From Methylobacterium platani (lineage in GTDB: Bacteria; Pseudomonadota; Alphaproteobacteria; Rhizobiales; Beijerinckiaceae), in NCBI RefSeq assembly GCF_001653715.1, contig NZ_LWHQ01000009.1, positions 95,957 to 159,956 of the forward strand: a DNA stretch of 64,000 bases, read 5' to 3'. Position 1 is the stretch's first letter. The number at the start of each line of letters is the position of its first letter. Below the pieces are notes generated by a model, which made no database searches, was not told the origin of the DNA, and was given only the letters and a program-made list of their open reading frames with translations. Made by a program: the position numbers and the translations under genes. This document shows, piece by piece, positions 40,521 through 48,442 of the stretch.

Positions 40521-41126
40521 TCAGAACTCGATCCCCTCCTGCGCCTTCACCCCGGCGGCGAAGTGGTGCTTGACCAGCGTCATCTCGGTGACGAGGTCGG
40601 CCGCCGCGATCAGCTCCGGCTTGGCGTTGCGGCCGGTCGCCACGATCGTGAGGTCCGGCCGGCGCCGGCTCAAGTGCTCGACCACCGCGGCGAGCGGCAG
40701 GTAGTCGTAGCGCAGCGCGATGTTGAGCTCGTCGAGGATCAGGAGCCGGACGCGCGGATCGGCCATCAGCGCCTCGGTCTTGGTCCAGGCAGCCCGTGCT
40801 GCGGCCACGTCGCGGTCGCGGTCCTGGGTCTCCCAGGTGAAGCCCTCCCCCATCGTGTGCCACTCGACCTGATCGGCGAAGCGGTCGATCGCCAGGCGCT
40901 CGCCGGTCTCCCAGGCGCCCTTGATGTACTGCACCACGCCGACCCGCCAGCCGCGGCCGAGCGCCCGCAGCATCAGCCCGAAGGCCGCCGTCGACTTGCC
41001 CTTGCCGGGGCCGGTATGGACGATCAGCAGGCCCTTCTCGATCGTCTTGCCCGCGACCTCGGCGTCCTGGACCGCCTTGCGCTTCTCCATCTTGGCGCGG
41101 TGGCGCGCCGCCTCGTCGTCGGTCAT
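40521..41126 (-). CDS. cobO: Cob(I)yrinic acid a,c-diamide adenosyltransferase
   Basis: CobO transfers the 5-prime-deoxyadenosyl group of ATP to reduced cobalt. The 201-residue protein has the family P-loop VHTGPGKGKSTAAFGLMLRA, then WRVGVVQYIKGAWETGERLA, FTWETQDRDRDVAAARAAW, LLILDELNIALRYDYLPL and GRNAKPELIAAADLVTEM. These mark the CobA/CobO (not PduO) type. The ATG overlaps the cobP stop (ATGA), so cobP-cobO are a coupled pair reading away from the riboswitch region. Confidence 0.97.
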   Translation of the reverse strand: MTDDEAARHRAKMEKRKAVQDAEVAGKTIEKGLLIVHTGPGKGKSTAAFGLMLRALGRGWRVGVVQYIKGAWETGERLAIDRFADQVEWHTMGEGFTWETQDRDRDVAAARAAWTKTEALMADPRVRLLILDELNIALRYDYLPLAAVVEHLSRRRPDLTIVATGRNAKPELIAAADLVTEMTLVKHHFAAGVKAQEGIEF

Positions 41127-41668
41127 GCTGCGGGATCTCCCTTCAGGATCATCGGCAGGCCGGCCACCACCAGCACCGCCCGGTCGGCGATCGCCGCGAG
41201 GCGCTGGTGCAGGCGGCCGGCCTCGTCGCGGAAGCGCCGGGCGAGCGCGTTCTCCGGCACGATGCTCAAACCCACCTCGTTCGAGACCAGGACCAGCGGT
41301 CCCGCCGCCGCGCGGCAGGCCTCCACCAGCCCGTCGACCTCCGCCGCGAGGTCGGCCGCCTCGTCCAGCATCGCGTTGGTCAGCCACAGGGTCAGGCAAT
41401 CGACCAGGACCGGCCGGCCGGCCGGCGCCTGCCGGATCGCGCTCGCCAGGTCGCGCGGCGCATCCACCGTCTCCCAGGGCGGCGGCCTGCGGGCGCGGTG
41501 CTGGGCGATGCGCGCGCGCATCTCGTCGTCCCACCCTTGCGCCGTCGCGAGGTAGCGCCAGGGCCCGGGCTGCGCCTCGATCAGCCCTTCCGCGTAGCGG
41601 CTCTTGCCCGAGCGGGCGCCGCCCAGCACCAGGGTCAGGCGCGCCGATGCGCGATTCGGATCCGGCAC
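41123..41668 (-). CDS. cobP: Adenosylcobinamide kinase/guanylyltransferase
   Basis: A 181-residue enzyme (CobP/CobU) that phosphorylates adenosylcobinamide and then adds GMP for nucleotide-loop assembly. The P-loop is LVLGGARSGKSRYAEGLI; the block ATAQGWDDEMRARIAQHRAR contains the guanylylated His; LVDCLTLWLTNAMLD and LVSNEVGLSIVPENALARRF are also diagnostic. It starts about 87 bases from the edge of the divergent cobalamin riboswitch; no second riboswitch is visible on its own strand. Confidence 0.96.
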   Translation of the reverse strand: MPDPNRASARLTLVLGGARSGKSRYAEGLIEAQPGPWRYLATAQGWDDEMRARIAQHRARRPPPWETVDAPRDLASAIRQAPAGRPVLVDCLTLWLTNAMLDEAADLAAEVDGLVEACRAAAGPLVLVSNEVGLSIVPENALARRFRDEAGRLHQRLAAIADRAVLVVAGLPMILKGDPAA

Positions 41669-41754
41669 GCTCGCATCCTCTCGCGAAAACCCGGGAGCGG
41701 ACGTGTCGCGGGTGGCGGCGCCGATTGCAAGCCCGCTTGCGACCCGTTAGGGTC

Positions 41755-41930
41755 GCCGCGACGGTGCCTCGGCAACGAGGTGAAAAGGGAACGCGGGAGC
41801 CGGGATCGTTCGGCGTGCCGCGGCTGCCCCCGCAACTGTGAGCGGTCGAACACGGTCCGCCATCGGCCACTGGAGCGATCCGGGAAGGCGGTGGACCGGC
41901 CAAGAGCCGCGAGCCAGGAGACCTGCCGTC
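41755..41930 (+). promoter_or_regulatory. Cobalamin riboswitch
   Basis: The full consensus order is visible on the plus strand: GGTGC at 41764, AAAAGGGAAC at 41783-41792, GCTGCCCCCGCAACTGTGA near 41824-41842, CCACTG at 41867-41872, GGGAAGGC at 41882-41889, and the B12 box GCCAGGAGACCTGCC near 41913-41927. It ends about 45 bases before the cbtB start and should repress cbtBA and the genes coupled to it when adenosylcobalamin is plentiful. Element boundaries are approximate. Confidence 0.96.
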
Positions 41931-41975
41931 ACCCCCTTTCTCTCGACGCCGCCGGTGGGGCGGCAGGAGTTCGTC

Positions 41976-42152
41976 ATGGTCGCGATCACCCGGTCCCTCT
42001 CTCCCGCCCTCGTCGGCGAGCGCCTGAGCGCCGTCCTCCTGGCCGCCACCCTCGGCCTCGGGCTGCTGTTCGTCTCCGGCTTCGCCCCGGTGGTTGCCCT
42101 GCACAACGCCGCGCACGACTGGCGCCACGCCCACAACTTCCCCTGCCACTGA
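41976..42152 (+). CDS. cbtB: CbtB cobalt transporter small subunit
   Basis: A 58-residue membrane protein. One hydrophobic helix (LSAVLLAATLGLGLLFVSGF) is followed by a His-rich metal-binding C terminus with H43, H47, H51, H53, C57 and H58. This is the CbtB pattern: a B12-regulated small subunit paired with CbtA in predicted cobalt uptake. The ATG at 41976 has AGGAG seven bases upstream and lies directly behind the cobalamin riboswitch; the longer frame from 41838 would translate the riboswitch. Confidence 0.94.
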   Translation: MVAITRSLSPALVGERLSAVLLAATLGLGLLFVSGFAPVVALHNAAHDWRHAHNFPCH

Positions 42153-42238
42153 GCACGGCGTGAGCCGCTGAGGCCGCGCGGCCTGCGCCCCGACCGGGCG
42201 CGGGCCCGCGGTCCTTTGCTCGTGCAGGGAATCCCGAC

Positions 42239-42988
42239 ATGACGAAACGTCTGCTCGCCGCGGCCCTGGTCGCCGGCTTCCTGGCCGCATGCGTGGCCTC
42301 GGTTCTGCAATTCGCCCTCACCTCGCCGCTGATCCTGGCGGCGGAGAAGTACGAGACGGCCGAGACCGCCGCGCCCGCTCGTCACGCCTTCGCGAATCCT
42401 CTCATCGTCCTGGCGCATGCCGGGCACGACCATAGCGGCGACCCGCAATGGCAGCCGGCGCCCGGCCTGCCGCGCCTCGCCTTCACGGCGCTCGCCACCC
42501 TGGTGAGCGGTGTCGGCTACGCCCTCCTCCTCGGGGCCGTGCTGGTCGCGGCCGGCCGGGAGGTGACGCCGGGCGAAGCGCTCAAGTTCGGCATCGGTGG
42601 CTTCCTCGCCGCCAGCCTCGCCCCGGCGATCGGCCTGCCGCCGGAACTGCCGGGCGCCGCCGCCGCGGCGCTCGAAGCGCGCCAGCTCTGGTGGGTGGCC
42701 ACCGCCCTCGCCACGGCGTGCGGCCTGTACCTCGTCGCGATCCGACGCGGCCCGGTGGCGATCGCCCTCGGCCTCGCCCTGATCGTCGCGCCGCAGGCCT
42801 GGGGCGCCCCGCACGGGCCGGAGGAGATCTCCGCCATGCCGCCGGTCTACGCGGCGCAGTTCGCCGCCCGGTCGCTCGCGGTCGCCTTCGCGTTCTGGGC
42901 GGTGCTCGGCCTCGCCTTCGGCTGGGCCTGGGGCGCGGTCGCCGGCAGGCAGGGCGCGGCCGGCGCGCGGCGCGGGGTGGCCGCATGA
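42239..42988 (+). CDS. cbtA: CbtA cobalt transporter subunit
   Basis: A 249-residue inner-membrane protein of the CbtA family with about five to six hydrophobic segments. It starts MTKRLLAAALVAGFLAACVA. After the first helix comes a metal-binding loop with HAGHDHSGD (residues near 60-68), and the C-terminal part has APHGPEEISAMPPVYAAQFA before the final helices. CbtAB systems are predicted cobalt transporters controlled by B12 riboswitches, as here. Its stop overlaps the next start (ATGA). Confidence 0.93.
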   Translation: MTKRLLAAALVAGFLAACVASVLQFALTSPLILAAEKYETAETAAPARHAFANPLIVLAHAGHDHSGDPQWQPAPGLPRLAFTALATLVSGVGYALLLGAVLVAAGREVTPGEALKFGIGGFLAASLAPAIGLPPELPGAAAAALEARQLWWVATALATACGLYLVAIRRGPVAIALGLALIVAPQAWGAPHGPEEISAMPPVYAAQFAARSLAVAFAFWAVLGLAFGWAWGAVAGRQGAAGARRGVAA

Positions 42989-43362
42989 GCGCGCCCGTGA
43001 CCCTCTACGTCTGCACCACCTGCCGCGACGCCGCCGACCCGGCCGAGGGTCCCCGCGCCGGCGCCCGCCTGCACGATGCGCTGAGCGCCGCGCTCGCCGC
43101 CCGGCCCGGCGCCCCGGTCCGGATTGAGCCGGTCGAATGCCTGTCGGTGTGCAAGCGGTCCTGCACCGTTGCGGTCGCGAGCCCCGGCCGCTGGACCTAC
43201 GTCTACGGCGACCTCGACGCGGGGACGTCCGCCGACCTCATCCTCGACGGCATCGGCCTCTATGCCGGAACCCCCGACGGCATCGTGCCCTGGCGCGAGC
43301 GTCCGCAGGAGTTCCGCAAGGGGGTCGTCGCCCGCATCCCTCCCGCGCCGGTGACGCCATGA
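42985..43362 (+). CDS. DUF1636 protein, thioredoxin-like ferredoxin fold, metal-related
   Basis: A 125-residue cytoplasmic protein of the DUF1636 family. It carries five Cys in the spacing C10-x2-C13 and C52-x3-C56-x3-C60 (YVCTTCRD, ECLSVCKRSCTVAV). This resembles the [2Fe-2S] thioredoxin-like ferredoxins, and DUF1636 genes are often next to cobW. It is coupled by four-base overlaps to cbtA on one side and to cobW on the other, so it belongs to the B12-regulated cobalt operon. Binding of cobalt or an Fe-S cluster is inferred. Confidence 0.85.
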   Translation: MSAPVTLYVCTTCRDAADPAEGPRAGARLHDALSAALAARPGAPVRIEPVECLSVCKRSCTVAVASPGRWTYVYGDLDAGTSADLILDGIGLYAGTPDGIVPWRERPQEFRKGVVARIPPAPVTP

Positions 43363-44393
43363 CCATCCTCAACAAGATCCCCTGCACCATCGTCACCGGC
43401 TTCCTCGGCGCCGGCAAGACGACGCTGGTGCGCCACGCCGTCGAGCACAACGACGGAAGGCGGCTCGCCATCATCGTCAACGAGTTCGGCGATGTCGGCT
43501 TCGACGGCTCGCTGCTGGCCGAGTGCGGTATCCCGGGCTGCGACGCCGACGCGGTGGTCGAGCTGCCGAACGGCTGCATCTGCTGCACCGTCGCCGACGA
43601 TTTCGTGCCGGCGCTGAACAAGCTCCTCGACCGGCCCGAGCCGCCTGAGCACATCCTGATCGAGACCTCCGGCCTCGCCCTGCCCAAGCCCCTGGTCCAG
43701 GCCTTCAACTGGCCGGCGATCCGCTCGCGGGTGACCGTCGACGGCGTGGTGGCGGTGGTCGACGGCCCGGCGGTGGCTTCGGGCGCCTTCGCGGACGATC
43801 CCGACGCGCTCGCCGCGCAACGCGCGGCGGATGCCAGCGTCGACCACGAGAATCCGCTGGAAGAGGTGTTCGAGGACCAGCTCCTCTGCGCCGACCTCGT
43901 GGTGATGAACAAGTCCGACCTCCTCGACGAGGGCGAGCGCGCCCGGGTCCGCGCCGAGGTCGAGGCGCACCTGCCGCGCGCCGTCAAGCTCGTCGAGACC
44001 GCCCACGGCGCCCTCGATCCCCGCGTGCTCCTCGGCCTCAACGCCGCCGCGGAGAGCGACCTCGCCGCCCGGCCCTCGCATCACGAGACGGAAGAGGACC
44101 ACGACCACGACGACTTCGAGAGCGTCGCGGTGCCGATGAAGGCCGCGGGCTCGCCCGAGGACCTCGCCGCCCGTGTCGCCAAGGCGGCGGAGGTCGCAGG
44201 CGTGCTGCGCATCAAGGGCTTCTGCGCCGTCGCCGACAAGCCGATGCGCCTCGTGGTCCAGGGCGTCGGCCGCCGCGTCGCCCACCATTACGACCGCCCC
44301 TGGCGCCCGGCCGAGCACCGCGACGGGACGCTGGTGGTGATCGGGCTGACCGGGTTCGACAAGGACGCGGTGGCGGCGGCGCTGAAGGGCTGA
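43359..44393 (+). CDS. cobW: CobW GTPase, cobalamin-associated metallochaperone
   Basis: A 344-residue G3E-family GTPase. Walker A is VTGFLGAGKTTLVRHAVEHN, followed by VNEFGDVGFDGSLL, the metal-binding motif GCICC within NGCICCTVADDFVPALNKLL, and the guanine motif VMNKSDLL. A His/Asp/Glu-rich segment (HHETEEDHDHDDFE) near residue 240 could hold metal. The CobW C-terminal domain ends GLTGFDKDAVAAALKG. It is thought to supply cobalt to the cobaltochelatase. It starts within the DUF1636 stop and is followed by a strong terminator. Confidence 0.96.
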   Translation: MTILNKIPCTIVTGFLGAGKTTLVRHAVEHNDGRRLAIIVNEFGDVGFDGSLLAECGIPGCDADAVVELPNGCICCTVADDFVPALNKLLDRPEPPEHILIETSGLALPKPLVQAFNWPAIRSRVTVDGVVAVVDGPAVASGAFADDPDALAAQRAADASVDHENPLEEVFEDQLLCADLVVMNKSDLLDEGERARVRAEVEAHLPRAVKLVETAHGALDPRVLLGLNAAAESDLAARPSHHETEEDHDHDDFESVAVPMKAAGSPEDLAARVAKAAEVAGVLRIKGFCAVADKPMRLVVQGVGRRVAHHYDRPWRPAEHRDGTLVVIGLTGFDKDAVAAALKG

Positions 44394-44464
44394 CGGATCG
44401 GCTCTCCGCCTCGTGCGCCTCCCCTCTTCCTGCCGAAGGCAGGGCTGTCGGGAGATGACGAATG

Positions 44465-44510
44465 GCGTGTCTCCCTCACTCTTGCAGGGAGGGGAGACAC
44501 GCTTTTCTTT
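44465..44510 (+). terminator. Rho-independent terminator after cobW
   Basis: GCGTGTCTCCC (44465-44475) pairs perfectly with GGGAGACACGC (44492-44502), and TTTTCTTT follows immediately. It is 72 bases after cobW, ending the riboswitch-controlled operon. Confidence 0.9.
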
Positions 44511-44578
44511 GAACGCCGGCGTTGGACGTCCTATCTGCGGGTCTTCGTCCGAGACACGTCAGCCCGGGAGGCTATCGC

Positions 44579-45169
44579 ATGTCGGAGCCCGCGCAGCGGC
44601 GCTGGAGCCTGCAGGAGTTCTTCGCCTGGCAGGAGCGCCAGGACGAGCGCTACGAGCTGGTCGGCGGGATGCCGGTCCGCCTGATGGCCGGAGCCCGCAA
44701 CGTCCATGACGACATCGTGGTCAACCTCGTGGCCGAGTTCCGGACCCGTTTGCGCGGCACGCCGTGCCGGCCCTTCACCGGCGACGGCAGCGTCGAGACC
44801 CTGCCGGGCCAGATCCGCCGGCCCGATCTTGGAGTCGATTGCGGCTCGCGCGACCCGAACGGGCTCAAGGCGGCGGAGCCGCGGCTGGTGGTAGAAGTGC
44901 TGTCGCCCTCGACCCGCGATTTCGATGCGTTCGACAAGCTCGAGGAATACAAGGCGGTCGCCGGCCTCGCGGTGATCCTGCTCGTCGAGCCGAACGCCCC
45001 CGAGATCGCAGTCTGGCTGCGTGCCGCGGACGGGGCCTGGCAGCGGTGCCTGGTGACCGGGCTCGACAAAGCCATCGACCTTCCCGAATTCGGCATGAGC
45101 CTGGCGCTGGCCGACGTCTACGACGGAGTCGCCTTCCCGCCCCGGCCGCGCCTCGTCTCGGGAGCCTGA
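44579..45169 (+). CDS. Uma2/DUF820-family putative PD-(D/E)XK nuclease
   Basis: A 196-residue protein of the Uma2 (DUF820) family. It has SLQEFFAWQERQDERYELVG, HDDIVVNLVAEF, and the nuclease-like core RRPDLGVDCGSRDPNG and PRLVVEVLSPSTRDFDAFDK LEEYKAVAGL, giving the D...ExxS/K pattern of PD-(D/E)XK folds. Such genes are abundant in some cyanobacteria and alphaproteobacteria; their role is unknown. It has no evident part in cobalamin synthesis yet stops 6 bases before cobN. The ATG at 44579 follows a GGGAGG-like ribosome-binding site. It looks like an insertion into the cob cluster. Confidence 0.88.
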   Translation: MSEPAQRRWSLQEFFAWQERQDERYELVGGMPVRLMAGARNVHDDIVVNLVAEFRTRLRGTPCRPFTGDGSVETLPGQIRRPDLGVDCGSRDPNGLKAAEPRLVVEVLSPSTRDFDAFDKLEEYKAVAGLAVILLVEPNAPEIAVWLRAADGAWQRCLVTGLDKAIDLPEFGMSLALADVYDGVAFPPRPRLVSGA

Positions 45170-45175
45170 ACGCCG

Positions 45176-48100
45176 ATGCACCTCCTGCGCATCGAGACGG
45201 TATCCCTCGACGAGGGCGAGGCGGCGGTCGATCTGGGCCAGGCGCCCGGCGACGTCGTCGCCCTGTCCTTCACCGATTCCGACCTCGCCGGCCTCGCGGG
45301 CGCGCAAGGGGCGCTGCCGGGCGACCGGCCGAGCCTGCGGCTCGCCAAGCTCGCGCAGCTGCGCCATCCGCTCTCGGTCGACCTCTACGCCGACGCGGTG
45401 ATCGCCCGCGCCCGCTTCGTGCTGGTGCGCTGCCTCGGCGGGCTCGATTACTGGCGCTACGGGCTCGAGCGGCTGGCCGAGACCTGCCGGGCTCGACAGA
45501 TCCCCCTCGCGGTGCTGCCGGGATGCGACCGGCCCGATCCGCGCCTCGACGCGGTCTCGACCGTGGCGCCGGAGCTGCTCGCCGTCCTCGACGGCTATTT
45601 CCGTGCCGGCGGGCCCGACAACCTGCGCCGGCTCCTGACCCGGATCGCCGCCGAGCTCGGCCGGCCGGTGGCGGTGGAGCCGCCCCGCGCCCTGCCCCGC
45701 GGCTTCGCCTGGTGCCCGGGCTGCGGCCCGCTCGCCGAGCTCGGCGCCGCCTCGCCCCTGCCCCGCGCCCTGGTGCTGGTCTACCGCTCGGCGGTCCTCG
45801 GCGGCGACACCGCGCCGGCGACCGCGCTCGCGGCTTCCCTGTGGGAGCGCGGCCTCAGCCCGACCGTCGTGGCGGTCGCGAGCCTGAAGGATCCGGAGGC
45901 GGTCGCCGTGCTGCGCGAGGCGGTCGCCGCGCATCGCCCCGCCGTCGTCGTCGCCGCCACCGCCTTCTCGGCCCGGGACGAGGCCGGCTTCGTCCTCGAC
46001 GCCGCCGATTGCCCGGTGATCCAGGCCTTCACGGTCGGGTCGGGCCGCGAGGCCTGGGCGGCCTCGGCGCGGGGCCTCAACGCCGCCGACCTCGCCATGC
46101 AGGTGGCCCTGCCGGAATTCGACGGGCGGCTCTCGGGCTTCCCGATCTCCCACAAGGAGGAGGCGTCGGAGGTCGAGGGGTTCCGCGAGCGTCGCGCGGT
46201 GCCGGATTTCGCCGGGATCGCCGCGACCGCCGACCGGGCCGCCGCCTGGGCCCGCCTCGCCGCGACGCCGCGCGCGCAGCGCCGCCTCGCCCTCGTCCTG
46301 TCCGACTACCCGGCCCGCGGCGGCCGGGCCGGCTTCGCGGTCGGGCTCGACACCCCGGCGAGCACGGTCGCGATCCTCGATCTCCTGCGCCGCGAGGGCT
46401 ACGGGGTCGCCGACATCCCGGCCCCCGACGCCCTGATGCGCCGTCTCACCGAGGGCGACGAGACCCTGGCGGTGCCGCTTCCCGCCTACGAGGCCTGGCG
46501 CGCCCGGCTGCCCGCGGCGGCCCGCGCGGCGCTCGTCGCCGAGTGGGGCGCGCCCGCCGACGACCCGGCCTGCCGCGACGGCGCCTTCCGGTTCCGGGCC
46601 GTGCGGGCGGGGTGCGTCCTGGTCGCGCTCCAGCCCGACCGCGGCCACAAGGGCGACCGCAAGGCCGGCTACCACGATCCCGACGCGGTCCCCTGCCACG
46701 CCGCCCTCGCCTTCCACCTCGCCCTGCGCGAGGCAAGCGACGCGATGATCCATCTCGGCACCCACGGCACCACCGAGTGGCTGCCCGGCAAGGCGGTGGC
46801 GCTCTCGCCCGCCTGCTGGCCAGCGCTGGCCGTCGGGGCGCTGCCGGTGATCTATCCGTTCATCGTCGACGATCCCGGCGAGGCCGCGCCGGCCAAGCGC
46901 CGCATCGGCGCGGTCACGATCGGGCACCTGCCGCCCGAGACCGCGGAAGCGGGCCTCGACCCCGACGCCGCGACCCTGCGCGAGCTGGTCGAGGAATATT
47001 CGGCCGCCACCGTGCTCGATCCGCGCCGGGCCGACCTCATCGCCCGCGGGATCCTGGAGCGCGCGGAGGATGCAGGCCTGCTCGCGGCGGCGGGGATCGA
47101 CCGCGGCGTCGCGATGCCCGACGCGCTCGCCGCCCTCGACGCGCATCTGTGCGACCTCGCCGAGGTGACGATGCGCGACGGGCTGCACGTCTTCGGCGAG
47201 GCGCCCGCCGCCCATGCGGAGTGCGGCCCGGCGGAGCGCGCCGGGCTGCTCGCCGCCCTCGACGGCCGCTTCGTGCCTCCGGGACCCGCCGGCTCGCCGG
47301 CCCGCGGCCGGGCGGACGTGCTGCCGACCGGCCGCAACCTCGCCACCCTCGATCCGCGCGCCCTGCCGACCCGGGCCGCCGCGATGCTGGGCGAGAAGGC
47401 CGCCGCGGAAGTGGTGCGCCGCTACCTGCAGGACGAGGGCGAGTACCCTGCCCGCCTCGTCATGGACCTGTGGGCCTCGCCGACCCTGCGCACCGGCGGC
47501 GAGGACGTCGCCCAGGCCCTGGCGCTGATGGGCGTGCGCCCGACCTGGGACCACGCCTCGACCCGGGTGACCGGCTTCGAGGTGCTGCCTCTGGCCCTCC
47601 TCGACCGGCCGCGGATCGACGTGACGGTCCGGGCCTCCGGCGCCTTCCGCGACACCTTCCCGGAGACGCTCTCCCTCCTCGACCGGGCCGCCCGGGCGGT
47701 CGCGGGCCGCGAGGAGGAGGACGCCGACAACCCGCTGGCGGCGGCGCGCCGCCGCGGCGAGGCGCCGGCGCGGGTCTTCGGCGCGGCGCCGGGGCGCTAC
47801 GGCGCCGGCACCGCCGCGCTCGCCCTCGACGGCGCCTGGAGCGGGCGCGGCGACCTCGCCCGGGCCTATCTCGACGCCACCGCCGAGGCGACCGGCGACG
47901 GGGATGCCGATTTCGCCGCCCGGGTCGCGGCGGCCGACGCCTATCTCCACGCCTTCGACGTCGCCGAGCGCGACCTCCTCGACGGCGATGCCGGCGCCGA
48001 CGCGATGGGGGGCTTCTCCGCCGCCGCCGCATCGCTCGGCGCCGCGCCTCTCCTCTACAGCCTCGATACCAGCCGCCCCGAGGCGCCGCGTGCCCGCACC

Positions 48101-48442
48101 GCCCGCGAGGACGTCGCGCGCCTCGTGCGCGGCCGCCTCGCCCATCCGCGCTGGATCGCCGCGCAGCTCCGCCACGGCTGGCGCGGGGCGCAGGAACTGG
48201 CGCAGGGCCTCGACGCGGTGTTCGTGATGGCCGCCGCCACCGACGCGGTGGCGGATGCCGAGATCGACCGGCTCTACGACGCCTATCTCGGCGATCCCGC
48301 GGTGCTCGCGGCGATCGAGGCGGCCAATCCCGGCGTCGCGCGGGCGTTGCGCGACCGCTTCGCGGCGTTGCGCGACCGCGGCCTGTGGCGCAGCCGGCGC
48401 AACTCGCTCGCCGCCCTCGACTCCCGCGAGGCCGCGGAATGA
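45176..48442 (+). CDS. cobN: Cobaltochelatase subunit CobN
   Basis: CobN is the large, corrin-binding subunit of the aerobic ATP-dependent cobaltochelatase, working with CobS and CobT (not in this window). The 1088-residue protein shows PDRGHKGDRKAGYHDPDAVP, HLGTHGTTEWLPGKAVALSP, PFIVDDPGEAAPAKRRIGAV, LPTGRNLATLDPRALPT and RDTFPETLSLLDRAARAVAG, which are CobN/BchH landmarks. It is a short member of the family. Starts six bases after the Uma2 gene and its stop overlaps cobG, beginning a cobN-G-H-I-J run. Confidence 0.97.
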   Translation: MHLLRIETVSLDEGEAAVDLGQAPGDVVALSFTDSDLAGLAGAQGALPGDRPSLRLAKLAQLRHPLSVDLYADAVIARARFVLVRCLGGLDYWRYGLERLAETCRARQIPLAVLPGCDRPDPRLDAVSTVAPELLAVLDGYFRAGGPDNLRRLLTRIAAELGRPVAVEPPRALPRGFAWCPGCGPLAELGAASPLPRALVLVYRSAVLGGDTAPATALAASLWERGLSPTVVAVASLKDPEAVAVLREAVAAHRPAVVVAATAFSARDEAGFVLDAADCPVIQAFTVGSGREAWAASARGLNAADLAMQVALPEFDGRLSGFPISHKEEASEVEGFRERRAVPDFAGIAATADRAAAWARLAATPRAQRRLALVLSDYPARGGRAGFAVGLDTPASTVAILDLLRREGYGVADIPAPDALMRRLTEGDETLAVPLPAYEAWRARLPAAARAALVAEWGAPADDPACRDGAFRFRAVRAGCVLVALQPDRGHKGDRKAGYHDPDAVPCHAALAFHLALREASDAMIHLGTHGTTEWLPGKAVALSPACWPALAVGALPVIYPFIVDDPGEAAPAKRRIGAVTIGHLPPETAEAGLDPDAATLRELVEEYSAATVLDPRRADLIARGILERAEDAGLLAAAGIDRGVAMPDALAALDAHLCDLAEVTMRDGLHVFGEAPAAHAECGPAERAGLLAALDGRFVPPGPAGSPARGRADVLPTGRNLATLDPRALPTRAAAMLGEKAAAEVVRRYLQDEGEYPARLVMDLWASPTLRTGGEDVAQALALMGVRPTWDHASTRVTGFEVLPLALLDRPRIDVTVRASGAFRDTFPETLSLLDRAARAVAGREEEDADNPLAAARRRGEAPARVFGAAPGRYGAGTAALALDGAWSGRGDLARAYLDATAEATGDGDADFAARVAAADAYLHAFDVAERDLLDGDAGADAMGGFSAAAASLGAAPLLYSLDTSRPEAPRARTAREDVARLVRGRLAHPRWIAAQLRHGWRGAQELAQGLDAVFVMAAATDAVADAEIDRLYDAYLGDPAVLAAIEAANPGVARALRDRFAALRDRGLWRSRRNSLAALDSREAAE

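Noticed and set aside
44394..44578. Second cobalamin riboswitch before the Uma2-cobN run
   Set aside because: No GCCACTG, AAAGGGAA or B12-box sequence was found; only a terminator is evident.
44531..48175. Very long minus-strand open frame opposite cobN
   Set aside because: It is Arg/Gly/Glu-rich antisense shadow of cobN, a known effect of high GC; cobN has clear family motifs throughout.
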